Position numbers and translations under genes: made by a program
In this document: positions 1 through 10,953 of the stretch, in pieces
Layout of the letters: the number at the start of each line of letters is the position of its first letter
Position numbering within the stretch: position 1 is the stretch's first letter
The notes under the pieces: generated by a model
Database searches by the model: none
What the model saw: only the letters and a program-made list of their open reading frames with translations
Told to the model about the DNA's origin: nothing
NCBI GenBank assembly: GCA_964036155.1
Contig: OZ038423.1
Location: 64,495,249-64,559,248 of the forward strand
Direction of reading: 5' to 3'
From: Diploscapter coronatus
Taxonomy: Eukaryota; Nematoda; Chromadorea; Rhabditida; Rhabditidae
DNA length: 64,000 bases

Positions 1-526
1 GTTGTATCGTTTTGCGTACGTAATCTTGAGACTTTGTACCGCATATGACAGTTAGGATGTGATTTATTTCGATAGTTACCTGGCAACCTAAAAGTCTGGA
101 CCGCTAATTATATTTTCCAAAACAAATTCTAGGCGAAATATGTAAAAAAAAAGTTAGTTTGCAAAACTTTAATTGACATTTTCCCGAATAAGGTTGTTTA
201 GCATCAGTTTATTTCATTAGTCTTGAGCAGGGATGTACGTACCTGGACATTAACTAATGTTCCTGTCCAGTCCGGGTTCATATTGAGAACATTTTCGATG
301 TTCGGGTTCGGACCGGATCCTAATTTTTACGGACCGCGTAATCTCTGGTCTTGAATATACTATGTTCTACAGCCTTAACTTCAAATATCAAGTATCCAGA
401 TTTTTGCACACCCTGTATGAATAATTAGATTATCAAGTCCCAAGTTTAATCAATTTGTATCCTGTGTCGAACCAGTGCCCTGTGATCGTGTACCTCTCAA
501 CTCATTCTATCTCTGACTTCTTCCAG

Positions 527-577
527 GTTGTCGAGCACACCGAAGTGCACAAGAAGATGGTTCTTGAGAACATCTAG
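527..577 (+). CDS. Candidate terminal exon of an unidentified gene (partial)
   Basis: A CTTCCAG acceptor is followed by 16 codons and TAG, encoding VVEHTEVHKKMVLENI. It closely resembles a second exon-like segment at 1641-1688, which supports coding use over chance. Upstream exons are not recognised in this window, so the gene may begin to the left of it. I do not recognise the family and assign no function. The short length makes this uncertain. Confidence 0.3.
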   Translation, partial: VVEHTEVHKKMVLENI

Positions 578-1640
578 TCAGTCATGATCATGTGCTATGT
601 GCAAATTATCCGGTCAACTTCTGGTCAAGTATATGCCCATTCAAAACCCTCAACAATAGTCTCTGAACACACATCTCAATCATATTCAAATCGTTTAGTC
701 CTATAGTATTGTGTTTAGTCAATCTCGATAGGATGAAAATTATAGCTACTTATTCCAATTTCAATTATCGCATTAGAAATTTCACTTTGAAGTGAAATCT
801 TAGTTTTCTTAACCTTTCTACTATCGCTTCAACGCTAAATAATTTGATTCTTTTTATCATGAATTGTTCACCCTCCGTCATTTCTAATATGCCATTTTTG
901 TACAATAACAATATAACCTGACTTTGTTAACGAGGAATTTCTTGGATTGACTGATTGAGTTTGCAGTTTATAATTAGGGAACAGAGAAGTAGATGAGCAT
1001 TTTTGAATAGAAGAAAGATAATTCATGTGAGGACGATAATAATTTTACAATATGGTTATTCTTTAAAAAGATAGAAAACATTTAATAATGATTAGAAGCC
1101 TTTCGCAATGTCAGTCTCAAACTTCAAAATTGGAAAATATAGAGCGAACATTAAAAAAAAATTAAATCTAGGATAATTGAATATTCAATAATCAAACTTT
1201 CAAAGACGTTCCTCGATCCTCAATCCACCAATTTCCCAATCTCCTACTTGTTTATATTTAAATTCCTATAACTAATTTTCTGCAGTTTCTTCGGCTTCTC
1301 CATTTCTGATTCTGCTTTTTTCTAGCCATGATTTTTCAAATTCAAGTATCTCGAAATTCTAGGCGCATTGTTGAGAATCATCTCCCATAAATAGGCTTAT
1401 CCTATTTCTGAATATCAATTTATTGAAGAAAAACACAATGAGATATTTTAAGAAGATAATCGATAAATTGGTATTGAATGCTATTGTTGTGCTGACAAAA
1501 TTTTCCATTGATAAATTTTAACGATGCCACTATAACGCCAGTTTGAATTTGATATTTCATCGATAAAATTTCAAATATTCCAATTGAACACAACTGAAAA
1601 ATGATATGACTTAGACATGTCTAAGAGAAAATTCGTTCAG

Positions 1641-1688
1641 GTAGTTGGATCGCTAGATGTGCACGAGAAGATGGTCGTCAAGCCATGA
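1641..1688 (+). CDS. Candidate terminal exon, paralogue of the one at 527-577 (partial)
   Basis: A CGTTCAG acceptor is followed by VVGSLDVHEKMVVKP and TGA. Compared with the 527-577 segment it keeps V-V at the start, V-H in the middle, and K-M-V near the end, with phase and length almost unchanged. It could be an alternative last exon or the tail of a tandem gene copy whose other exons I cannot identify. Family unknown. Confidence 0.28.
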   Translation, partial: VVGSLDVHEKMVVKP

Positions 1689-2358
1689 AATCGGAACTTC
1701 ATGCTTATTTTTTACGTTCTCTTATTTTTATCCTAACTCAAAGTCTCAGTATCATTACGCATTTTACAAATCTCGTTGCAAATTGTAGCATCTTTTAAAC
1801 ACATTGCTAGTCATCAAGCGATGACCTTTTATTCGTCTATTCAGCTTGACCAACTTGAAGCCTCAAATAGGAAAATATTTTCACTACTGAAAAATAATTT
1901 TGAATCGTTAAACTCGAGGAAAACAAGGAAACTCCAGTTGTTCAATTTTGTATTGACATTTTTCCAGCGTATTTTATGCATTGAGTGTTAGCATATTTGT
2001 TAGCAGAGGGATTAGCTCTACGCAAGCATATCTCCGATATCTCAATTATCTGAACTATCCTACAACAATCCCCATCAGCCATCAAACAATCACTGCAGCT
2101 GTTTGTCTCCATTCAAGCAGACAAATTCAATCTCAATTCATCTCTTTATTTTATTTTTATTTTCATTTTTCCATCCACAATCTTGCCCATTTTCCGTTTC
2201 TGTTATGTTATATCTCACGATTACTCTTTTCTGCACGACTTCACATGTTACGCATTTTTGTACTTTTCTCGTATTATTTCCTGCATGAAATATCATACTT
2301 TTGATAAGATAAATAATAAATTGTGATACTTGTGCACGTCTTCATTATCTAAAATGTT
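1689..2358. other. Unassigned AT-rich sequence
   Basis: Together with 1-526 and 578-1640, this is AT-rich sequence without a recognisable gene. Reading frames of 60-107 codons are present but are pyrimidine-rich, lack splice context and resemble no family. The right end holds the likely 3' UTR of the minus-strand channel gene. Confidence 0.4.
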
Positions 2359-4752
2359 CTAAACAATCAAAATAATGAAAGTCATAATGATATTTATGAT
2401 CTGGAAGAAGATCATCGTAATCAAGTCGATTCTGTCAAAAATTCGCGACCACATTGCAGACAATCTGTTGTTTGATTCGTAATCCTGCAGAAAGTTACGG
2501 ATCTTCACAAAATATGGTGTAAACCGGTTACTGAAGATAAGCTAACATTTTTATATATTGAAAAATCTTACACTTTATCCCTATGCGTTTGTGTCACTCC
2601 ATCCGACTGTCGTATTTTTCTATCGTATCGTTTACAAAGCAAAATCAGCAGAAAATTAGGAGGACACCAGTCTCGAGTTGTAGCAAAATGATGCAAATGA
2701 GAATAGACGCAAGTAACGATCACAGCTACAGAAACGACTATGAGTTCGGCCATCATGAACATTCCTTAAGAAAGAGTTGTACACAAAGATCAGGACTGTT
2801 TGGAGTTTTGATCTTCGAATTGAAAAACTCAGAATCGGAATCGGAGCCTCGAGCCTCGAAAACCTTCAGAATTGAGTTTTTTCTCGGAGTCAAAATTTCG
2901 AACAGCCCTGGTGGAGATTAGTTTGATTACCGAGTAAAGGTAATTGGCTAGCTTTGGGCATTGCAGAAGTGATGTTTCCCAGAATGAGAGCAATTGCCAG
3001 AAGTGTGCACACACCCAATGATGCCTCAAAATAATATTTTTCAATGTAGACTAGAGATAAATCAACCTTTTCTAATCTAAATCCAGTCGTATCTGTTGGG
3101 TTGAACAGTCCGAAAATGCATAGACAAGTACAAGTAAATGTAGGAACTGTAAATGGAAAATTAAAAAAAAATGAAAATCGAGCATTTTATATCCAAAACG
3201 ATCTAGCATATGTATGCAGTCAAGGATATATTTTTATTTTAGTTCAGTACAAAACACTTTCTAATATTTACTAACTCATGAGCATCCCAATTTTAACTCG
3301 CTATCACCTCAACAAAACCAATTGCTCACTAACCTATCAATACTAGGATATAATAAGTGGATTGCCGCCGAATAGTTAGTGTATAGTCGATCTAAAAAGA
3401 TAAATCTACAAAATAAATGAATTATGGAACTGCCTGAAGAAATATTCCATCCATAATGTAGGTTTCGTCGTAAGTAATGTTGGAAGTCAGAGATATGAAT
3501 TCCCATTCTGTGTTGCCAGTGAAGAATTCAGTATCATTAACATCGAACTCTGTTTCAGCGAGTGTGATATCATCTGACGTGTATGACCTAATTCTAGAAT
3601 AGTTGAAAATGAAAATGGTAACTGACCAAGGTCCTATTGTAAACACGCATGTCTGCATGCTAAAAATAACAGGGTTTGATGATGCAAAATTACGTAATGA
3701 TCTTACTCGAATGGGAAATCCAATGTCTGAACAGCACAAGGATAAACCACAACTTGAGGCCCAGATTTGGATACTTTGCCATCGTTCTCAATCGTAACAG
3801 ATCGTTTCGATGCAGGGATTAAGTCCGTTTTTGAAACGCTAAACTGTTTATCTGCTCTTTTCTAGGTTCAAAACTAATGTTACCTCTCGAAGAGAACGAC
3901 GTCAGCTTGCCAAACAGTCGATTCAGGCACTTTCAACGAATCTTGCCCTTCAAATTGCTCGGGATTCCAGGTTAGTGTAGGGTCATAAAAGTAGTTAATG
4001 AAAAAAAAGAAAAATGATAAGCAAAATACATACAATCCAACTTATGGAAAAATCGACGCTGAACTCGATTGTTTGCTGTAGTTCGTCCTAAATATCAAGT
4101 GCAAAACTTTTTTTTTACAAATTTAGATTTGGTGAACATGTTTAATGAATAAAAATGTTAGTAATAACATACGACAGCTAAAAGATAGAATAACGTAGGG
4201 AAGATTGTGATTTGCGTAGCATAGACAGTGCCATTTTGGGGTCTGACTGCACTCACGTAGTTCTTGAACAACTTGTTATACAACGCTTCATCTTGTCTGC
4301 TAACAACTGCAAGAATTAGTTTTGACTCGACAAAATGATCGAATTACCAAAATCTACCAGAGAAATTAGCAAAGCAGGGAATAACATAAATTAGATCGAC
4401 ACCACAGTCCTAGTTATTCAATTATTTGCAGAAATTCTCCGTTGCTAACCAGGATGTCAAGCTCGAAAATGTGCATTTCTAATGAGACAACGCATGTCAG
4501 TTGGCAAACTTAGGCGTTTTTATTCAAAATCACAGTTCAACAAGTGGAGAAGTAGGATTCAATAAATAAGTCCACCATATTCCGCAATAATTTAAAACTT
4601 TGATCAAATTTGCTGGATTTGCAAGTAATCTTCATGGAAAAGATATGAAAAGTTTGTAACAGTGACAATTGGACCAGACCCAAGGAAAGCACCTAGAAAT
4701 TAGGTTAACATTTACTAGAAAAAATAAATAAAAATGCGTGAACCATTAACAT
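2359..4752 (-). CDS. Cys-loop ligand-gated ion channel subunit (nicotinic-receptor-like)
   Basis: The spliced model has 12 exons: 4752-4716, 4306-4173, 4087-4034, 3984-3884, 3838-3707, 3659-3627, 3587-3431, 3391-3334, 3146-3067, 3024-2931, 2764-2574, 2484-2359; 398 codons plus stop. A signal-like start (MLMVHAFLFIFS) leads into the ligand-binding domain with DEALYNKLF and DPTLTWNPEQF. The Cys-loop is C-AVQTLDFPFDMQT-C, exactly 13 residues between cysteines, followed by GPWSY. The pre-M1 motif RRQSTYYIL, M1 with FGLFNP, M2 (ASLGVCTLLAIALILGN), M3 (MFMMAELIVV) and a C-terminal M4 ending at the stop follow. No vicinal Cys-Cys pair is seen before M1, so it is not a classical alpha subunit. The M3-M4 loop is short. 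The ligand cannot be told. The intron 4033-3985 ends in AT rather than AG, which may mean a sequence error or a damaged gene. The start lies about 100 bp after the CDK5RAP3 stop, suggesting an operon. Confidence 0.85.
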
Positions 4753-4853
4753 CTTATCACCATGTTTCCATGATAGTGATTTCTAATATGAAAATCAACC
4801 ATAAAACGAAAATGAAATTTTTATGATTTCTTTGATTTTTGCTCCTCAACTTC

Positions 4854-7800
4854 TCAAATTCCAGTCAAAGCCTGGTTCACTCCACCCATTATGTTGACTT
4901 TTCGTCCACTGTACTTCTTCGAAATTTCAATTTCCAGCTAAATTTCAATAGTGAATATTTTTCTTGTATATTCCAAAAATATGCCTGTTTCTGCAGTTCC
5001 TTCGTGCTGTCGGCCAACTGAATCAGATTCTGCTTTGCACTTGCCAACGCGGCCTGTGCTTCTGTCTGTTTCACTACCATCAATTCTGCCAACCTGGAAA
5101 ATATCTTTTAAGAACGAGTTCAAGCAACAAGCGCGAAATACTATTTAGGTTTTCATTGTCAAACTCTTCAGTTGGTTATAATTTCAACTCGAATCTACTT
5201 TTCAGAAAATTCCGAATAACGGCATTTTAAATTGTAGTCTTCATTCAAACGAACAAGGAATATCAAAATCAAAATTAGATCTTTCCGAAAAATAGACTAT
5301 CACATTATTCTTAGAACAACTACATGTTTAAATGACTCGATAAATATTTTCAAAGAGTAAGGGAGAGTTTTGAGAAAAAATAACACTTTTAATTGAAGAT
5401 CAAAATGTTGAAATCGTCATAAAGATGTTAAATTAAAGACCTTTTATATCTGGCCTCGAGACCCTTCTTCCTCTCCAAATCGCTGACAATTTTCTCGACG
5501 TATCTGAGTTCAAATAGAAAATGTGTTATGCAAGTTATATCTTACTGTGGTGAGCTTCTGATGTCGAACAAGTGGACGCGTTGCGGCTTGGTGAGTTCAG
5601 TCAAAATCTCGTTGGTCGTTCCAATCCAATCTCCGACTTGGTTCATCGCTACCTTCAAATTTACTTTGATCACTTTTCAGAATGGAAGTAGCCTGGTTTT
5701 AGAGTAAGCACTTTGGTTTAAAAGTAACCATTTTGGAAATGTTTATTAGATCATAAAAAAAAACCATAATTGAATTTTTATCATCGTTATAAATTAAAAC
5801 ATTGCAGTTCATTCGTTCTTTTGCAAAATAATTCCAAATTATCCAACCTTCGCAATATTAGCAGGTCTGGATTCAGCGCCTCGGATGTACAAATCGGCTG
5901 CAGTTTCGCGCTCTTCGTCTTCTTTTCGAACAGACAGGAAGAATTGCAGCTGGATTATTGCAGGATAAAAATTTATTCTTAGAAAAATGAACCAACCTCG
6001 ACAAGTTCAGCCTTGACTTTCTTCTGCATTTGGCTGTTCTCCAGCAGGGACAAAGCATCATCCCCACTCGCTACAGTGTCAACTGCTCCTGAAAGAGACA
6101 TATCATAGCCAAGTTAGGAATTTTTGAACGTGGAAAGGGAGAAAAATAATTATATTGGAATCATTATCTCCTTCCCGCGTCTTATGTTCCCCTTTTCTAA
6201 CGCTGAAAATAACTGTACTATTCTATTTTGTATCTCCAAATCTTACGGACCTAATAGTAACAAAATAAAGGCATTACCTGAATCGTCAGCCACGACATCG
6301 ATCTGCACAACCTCTGCAGTATCGAACGCACCCTCATCGTCTCCAAAGTCGATGTCGTCGCCGAAATCGATCTCTGCACCATCCGCATTCTCGTTGGAGC
6401 TCTAAAGGTTTTAAAATGGACATAATCACAAGGGAGAAGCATCTGACCTCAGGTCTGACTTTTTGAATAGGAGCAAGTGGAACCTATCAATTGTATCGCT
6501 GATTACGAATATGCAAGAACTTTCTGCAAATGCACTACTTTATTTCTTGAAAAATTAGCATATTCATAATCAGCGATACCAATTGGTAGGTTTCACTTGC
6601 TCTCATTAAATAAAGCCGGACCCGAGATCAAATACTTCCTTTGTCAGATGAATTTGCAAGGAATGAAGGGCTATCTCGGTACTTTTTAGAACATCATCAA
6701 AATGAAAGAAAAGCGATAAATCGAAAGAATGTAATTGAGCAGAACTAGAAAGATAAAAGTGTGGAGAGTCTTATTTGACAATTAAGAGGGTAATTGTTTT
6801 CGAAGAACTAATCGGAATTAAAGATGCTCAATGAAAACTATCAATAGTAATAGTTTCAAAATAATCAACCTGATTGCTGCTGAGCAGTTTTTCGAAATCA
6901 GGCGCCTCGACTCTCGAAGGGACTTGCCCATATTTGAACTCGTAGGTAGTCGCGCTGAGTCCCTTTTTGATGAGCAAATTCAGAGCTGGCAGAAGGGCGA
7001 CTTTGGGAGCTTTTCCTCTGAAATAGCCAAGTAGAGAAGAAGTTAAGAAAAACGACTAAAAGACTAACTGATGAATGAAGTCTCTGAAGTGGGCGTAATA
7101 CTCGACTGCAGACTCGAGCTTCTGAATCTCCTGAACTATCGACTCGAAGAATTTAGGCAGTTCAGCAGCCAGCGAAAAGAGTTCAGAGCGCAGAGATACC
7201 CCCTGAAAATGAAGATAGAAGCAAGTAACTAGTAAATGATATTCGAAAACTCTCCAAAGAAGAATAATCGGTATAAAAGAAAATTTTTCAGTAGTCAGAC
7301 TAATATTTTTCACTGAATCCTAACCTATTATTTCGCAAGTAGCAATGAAAAAATTCAAACCTTCAATCCCATATTCTCGAGCTCTTTCTCGTAAACCCTC
7401 TTTCCATCTGCCGACTGCTTCAAATAGTCTTTCTCCTTCTTGGCCGTGTCCTGAAATGAATAACATGTATAATTTTGGAAAGAAAGAAAACATAAGAAGT
7501 AAGAAAAACCCACCACGACAGCCTGATCATTCTTGGCGATCTGCTTCTTGAGTGCGGGAATTTCGTACTGAACGAGTCGCTGCAGAATCTGTGCACTCTC
7601 GGCCAAATTCACGTTGTCCTTCTTGTAGAGCGATTCGATTTCCTGCAAGATTCAATGTATTCAAATTCTTCCAAACTCAGAATCAACCTGCCAGTCCTTC
7701 ATTCTCTGCGAGGAGTACATTCCGAGGAAGTTCTTCGTGTCCTTTTCAGTCTCTCGTAGAATTTCGATGATTCGCACGCAGTGAAAGTAGTTGATATCTG

Positions 7801-8359
7801 AAACGAGCATAGGACTTCTATCCCCACGAAATAGTCGAATCGGTGAACAGCGTTTAACAGTTCAAAGCAATTGTTTTAAACCAACTTAGCAAGTAAAAAA
7901 AGTTTTCGTTTAGGAGAACCACTTTTGGTGTGTACTTTTACTTCCAAGGTTGCAACGAAGCCCTTGAACATTCATTTCTTGGAGCTTCATGCAGAAACAG
8001 CATTGTGAAAAGTCTTCGAGCATTCTCTTCAGCTAAAACTTTCCGAAATTTCTTCTTGAAACATTTCCTACTAATTTCTAAAAGGCTACCTAAGCCAACC
8101 TTTCGAAGGGCTACAAGTAAAAGGAAACTCACAGCTTCCCGCGAGCAGCTGCATGATCTCCTTGGACTCTGGCATGTCCAGAATGGCGTGCTTGATCTTC
8201 TCCCTGATCACCAGCACGTTCTTCTGCCAGTCCTTCTTGCAGTGTCGGCGACTAGTTAGCCAGTCTGAAACAGCCGAATTTATGCTGTCTTCAAGGCAAA
8301 TTGGATATACCCAGCAACTTGCCGCTGTGAATGTCAATGGGCAGGTCGTTGGCTGACAT
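4854..8359 (-). CDS. CDK5RAP3: CDK5RAP3 homologue, adaptor of the UFM1 (UFMylation) ligase and ER-phagy
   Basis: Fourteen exons: 8359-8311, 8264-8133, 7797-7688, 7642-7514, 7450-7361, 7202-7069, 7017-6870, 6401-6278, 6088-5997, 5949-5848, 5652-5546, 5503-5441, 5093-4985, 4937-4854. They close to 490 codons, near the 506 of the human protein. Diagnostic stretches are LPIDIHSGKLLDWL, RRHCKKDWQKNV, DMPESKEIMQLLAGSY, EIPALKKQIAK, and the C-terminal STKELQKQ and SKKYSGRKVNIMG. In known homologues the protein works with UFL1 and DDRGK1 at the ER membrane, and IDWG-like motifs in a disordered loop bind UFM1/ATG8. Here the acidic loop holds IDFGDD twice (exon 6401-6278). The last intron is GC-AG. An acceptor TTTTCAG lies 18 nt before the ATG, a likely trans-splice site. 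The channel gene follows about 100 bp downstream on the same strand. Confidence 0.95.
6471..6605. repeat. Inverted-repeat (foldback/MITE-like) element in a CDK5RAP3 intron
   Basis: The left arm (6471-6514, starting GAGCAAGTGGAACCTATCAA) and the right arm (about 6558-6604) are inverted copies with few mismatches, separated by about 43 bp. The element lies in the intron between exons 6870 and 6401. No coding capacity is seen. A MITE or foldback insertion is the simplest reading. Confidence 0.7.
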
Positions 8360-8534
8360 TCTCCGGGATAATCACGCCTGAAAATTCCCGAAAAAAATGA
8401 AAAATGAGCATAAAGTGAGAACTACAAAAATCCCTAACGAACAACGAGGAAAAAAACGGCGTAAAATTCGTACACCTCGGGGAATTCACGAGGGGAGAGA
8501 GAGTCATTTCAGCCAGCATGAAGGGAGAGAAGTC

Positions 8535-8653
8535 GCTTACGACCATACCACGTTGAGAACACGCCATCCCGTCCGATCTGGCAAGTTAAGCAACGTCGGG
8601 CCTGGTTAGTACTTGGATCGGAGACGGCTTGGGAATCCCAGGTGTTGTAAGCT
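8535..8653 (+). rRNA. 5S ribosomal RNA, copy 1
   Basis: This 119-bp segment starts GCTTACGACCATACCACG and ends GGTGTTGTAAGCT, so the two ends pair as helix I. It contains the conserved CATCCCGTCCGATCTG block and the internal-control-region-like TTAGTACTTGGATCGGAGAC block. It matches the nematode 5S pattern. A T-run follows (GCTTTTTGC), suitable as a Pol III terminator. It lies 176 bp upstream of the CDK5RAP3 start on the opposite strand. Confidence 0.96.
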
Positions 8654-9014
8654 TTTTGCAAAAATGTAGCCAAATAACTAGAAGGTTTTTCAACTTTTAT
8701 CGTGAAAACGACGTGATAAAGTATATTGCTTTTATTCAAATCAATTTATCTTTTTTCTGCGCATTTCTATTGCAAATTTGGCACGTTGACTTTTCCATAA
8801 GTTATCATGTTATCAGTATTTTATTTTCTTTCTCTCTGGAAAAATAGCGAAACGAGTTGCAAGAAAACTAATTTATCTGCAGATTTTTATTTCAAGTTTA
8901 TGCACGCTCTTTTCCGCATCTTTCGTGAAGCCAAAAAAGTAGGTAAAATCCAACTCTGCCATTATTTTCCATCTGAAACTTGCACTTTTGTGTCGTGGCA
9001 AAGACCAAGCTGTC
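8654..9014. other. Spacer between the two 5S genes
   Basis: AT-rich sequence with a T-run terminator directly after copy 1. No SL RNA gene and no recognisable element lies in this spacer, unlike nematodes in which SL1 sits inside the 5S repeat. Confidence 0.6.
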
Positions 9015-9133
9015 GCTTACGGCCATACCACGCTGAACGCACGCCATCCCGTCCGATCTGACAAGCTAAGCAGCGTCGGGCCTGGTTAGTACTTGGATCG
9101 GAGACGGCTTGGGAATCCCAGGTGTCGTAAGCT
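9015..9133 (+). rRNA. 5S ribosomal RNA, copy 2 (diverged, stem-preserving changes)
   Basis: It has the same 119-bp length and ends as copy 1, 480 bp downstream on the same strand. About eight positions differ. ACGTTGA has become ACGCTGA while GCAACG has become GCAGCG. The terminal helix changes ACGAC to ACGGC opposite GTTGT to GTCGT. These keep the pairing, so both copies look functional rather than decayed. A GCTTTTGC T-run follows. Confidence 0.95.
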
Positions 9134-9195
9134 TTTGCAGAACTTTCCTCCATCTAGATTAGAGTTCTATTCCTTCGAATTAGTCTGCACTTTTT

Positions 9196-9340
9196 TGCCG
9201 ATCGGCAATTCACTGCCGATTAATGCCGATAGGCAGTTTCCGAAATTGCCGGTCAATGCCGATCCGTGCTTATCGGCATCTGTCCGCATTTCATCGCGAA
9301 TTGCCGATCGGCATGTCTACCCGTGCCGACAGGCAGCTTT
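9196..9340. repeat. Degenerate TGCCGAT/ATCGGCA repeat cluster
   Basis: The heptamer TGCCGAT and its complement ATCGGCA recur about ten times in 145 bp, twice fused into the palindrome TGCCGATCGGCA. The stretch is much more GC-rich than its surroundings. It directly follows 5S copy 2. Function unknown; it may be a decayed satellite or a set of binding sites. Confidence 0.6.
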
Positions 9341-9720
9341 TACGCTGAGTATTTCCATCATATCAGTCTCTGGTGAGTACAGCTAGAAAATGCAATAGTA
9401 AAAGATGCGCAGGGTTCATAAATCTTTGAAAAATGACAAAAATGCTAGGTCAAGTTGCACCAGTGAGAGATAGGCTTGCTTCGAGATAACACCGATTTCG
9501 GACCGTTAAACAACTACCTTCCTACGGACTTATATAGAACGATGAGAATTACTGCCTTACATTACTCAGTATTTCTACGCTATTCTTCACTATAATCTTG
9601 AAATTATTTCGGTCTTTCAACTTCATTCATTGTTCACGTGAATTATCATATTTTCGAATATTATGAGCAAGTGAACGAACGAACACACACAACATCTTCT
9701 TTTCAATATTTTTCATTAAT

Positions 9721-9817
9721 TGTGCCCTCCTGTGGAAGGCTGTTCCAAAATTTCGTTAGACCACTTCTTTCGAAGAGTCAGAACGTTATTAATACCTCAA
9801 ACTTGGGTAATTAAACC
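9721..9817 (-). ncRNA. SL1 spliced-leader RNA, pair 1 minus-strand gene (3' stem type A)
   Basis: On the minus strand the RNA begins with the 22-nt SL1 leader (GGTTTAATTACCC...TTTGAG), then the GT donor GTATTAATAACG. A CTCTTCGAAAGAAG hairpin follows, then the Sm-like AATTTTGGAA. The 3' stem-loop is AGCCTTCCACAGGAGGGC. The 5' end is placed by the leader; the 3' end is estimated from the last stem. SL RNA donates its leader to pre-mRNAs by trans-splicing as an Sm snRNP. Confidence 0.92.
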
Positions 9818-10037
9818 GAAGATAGCGGTGAAAATCGGCAGATATGAACATTTCGTCGCATATGTCAAGCAAGAGTGCATTTGTTCCTTTTCACTGTCTG
9901 GCTTCTCTCACCTGTCCTCTATCGCAAAATTGTCAGCTAGTCTTTCGCTGGGAAGGAAAAGAAATACACATAGAAAGCGTTCTTGCTTGGAATACAGCGC
10001 AAAGTGTTGATATAATCCATGTTTCACCGATAGCTTC
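9818..10037. promoter_or_regulatory. Shared divergent promoter of SL1 pair 1
   Basis: The 220 bp between the two leader starts are roughly palindromic. Each side carries CTTGCTTG about 55 bp upstream of the RNA start, the usual place of the snRNA proximal sequence element. Each side also has TTTCACCG(A/C)TA just before the start. The PSE role is inferred from position and from conservation across all eight genes. Confidence 0.7.
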
Positions 10038-10132
10038 GGTTTAATTACCCAAGTTTGAGGTATTAACAACGTTCTGACTCTTCGAGAGAAGTGGTCCAGC
10101 GAAATTTTGGAACAGCCTTCCACAGGGAGGGC
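10038..10132 (+). ncRNA. SL1 spliced-leader RNA, pair 1 plus-strand gene (3' stem type A)
   Basis: The canonical 22-nt leader is followed by GTATTAACAACGTTCTG, the CTCTTCGAGAGAAG hairpin, and GAAATTTTGGAA (Sm box). The 3' stem is AGCCTTCCACAGGGAGGGC. It carries CCAGCG where most copies have CTAACG before the Sm box. The 3' end is estimated. Confidence 0.92.
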
Positions 10133-10950
10133 ACAATGAATGAAAAATAGATATGCTATTACTCCTCAAATCTCTACGAAATCATAACGTGTCACGGAAC
10201 ATCAAATGCATATTTTCACATAAATTAAGAATATTTGTGTTTTAGTAACGTGAAGATTCGAAAAATTGGTAAATGAATAAGAAGAAATTACCCACTACAC
10301 ATGCCAATCCAGCCAATGATTACAGTGTAGCACGTGCTGACCATCACGACAGTGAGCATTGTGGCTCAACCGATTCTTCAAATCGTGAAAAATACAAATA
10401 AAACGGAAATATGCACCAGATAACCCGGAAATTTAATTGTTTTGGTCAATTTTGACATTTCAGCCTATAACTTTTATGCAAGCATCGAATCGGGAACTAG
10501 ATGGCATTTCGCAGGTTGCCTGGAAAATAGGTTCCATGTTGAAAAACAAAGAAAAGCTTTGAAATTCTGAAAACGATAAAATATTTTGTACATTTCGAAA
10601 AGTTAATAATTCTCGCATGTTCATGATCAACGTACTTTTCTTATAACGAATATTGTAATTCAAATATGTCAATAGCAATAAGCAGGCAATTGGGTGACAG
10701 CAAATGAGTGGTTGCATTAGGTACAGTATTAGTCATATTTGGCTGTAGGCTGTGGCTTCTAATTCTATGTTGCAGTCTATCGTTTTTCATTGAAATACGC
10801 AAATGTAGATTTAATCCGAGAAGTCATGAATCACCAGGATTTAGAGTCACGAATAGAAAGATAAGACGGAAGAATGATATTGGACGCGTAAGATTATCTT
10901 GAGAAGTTCCTAATACCGAGGAGTTTATCAATGAAACTTCACAGTATGCT
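10133..10950. other. Intergenic sequence between SL1 pair 1 and the ABF gene
   Basis: AT-rich. Frames of 64-139 codons occur here on both strands but overlap, lack family resemblance and are interrupted by the ABF promoter. No RNA gene is recognised. Confidence 0.5.
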
Positions 10951-10953
10951 TCA

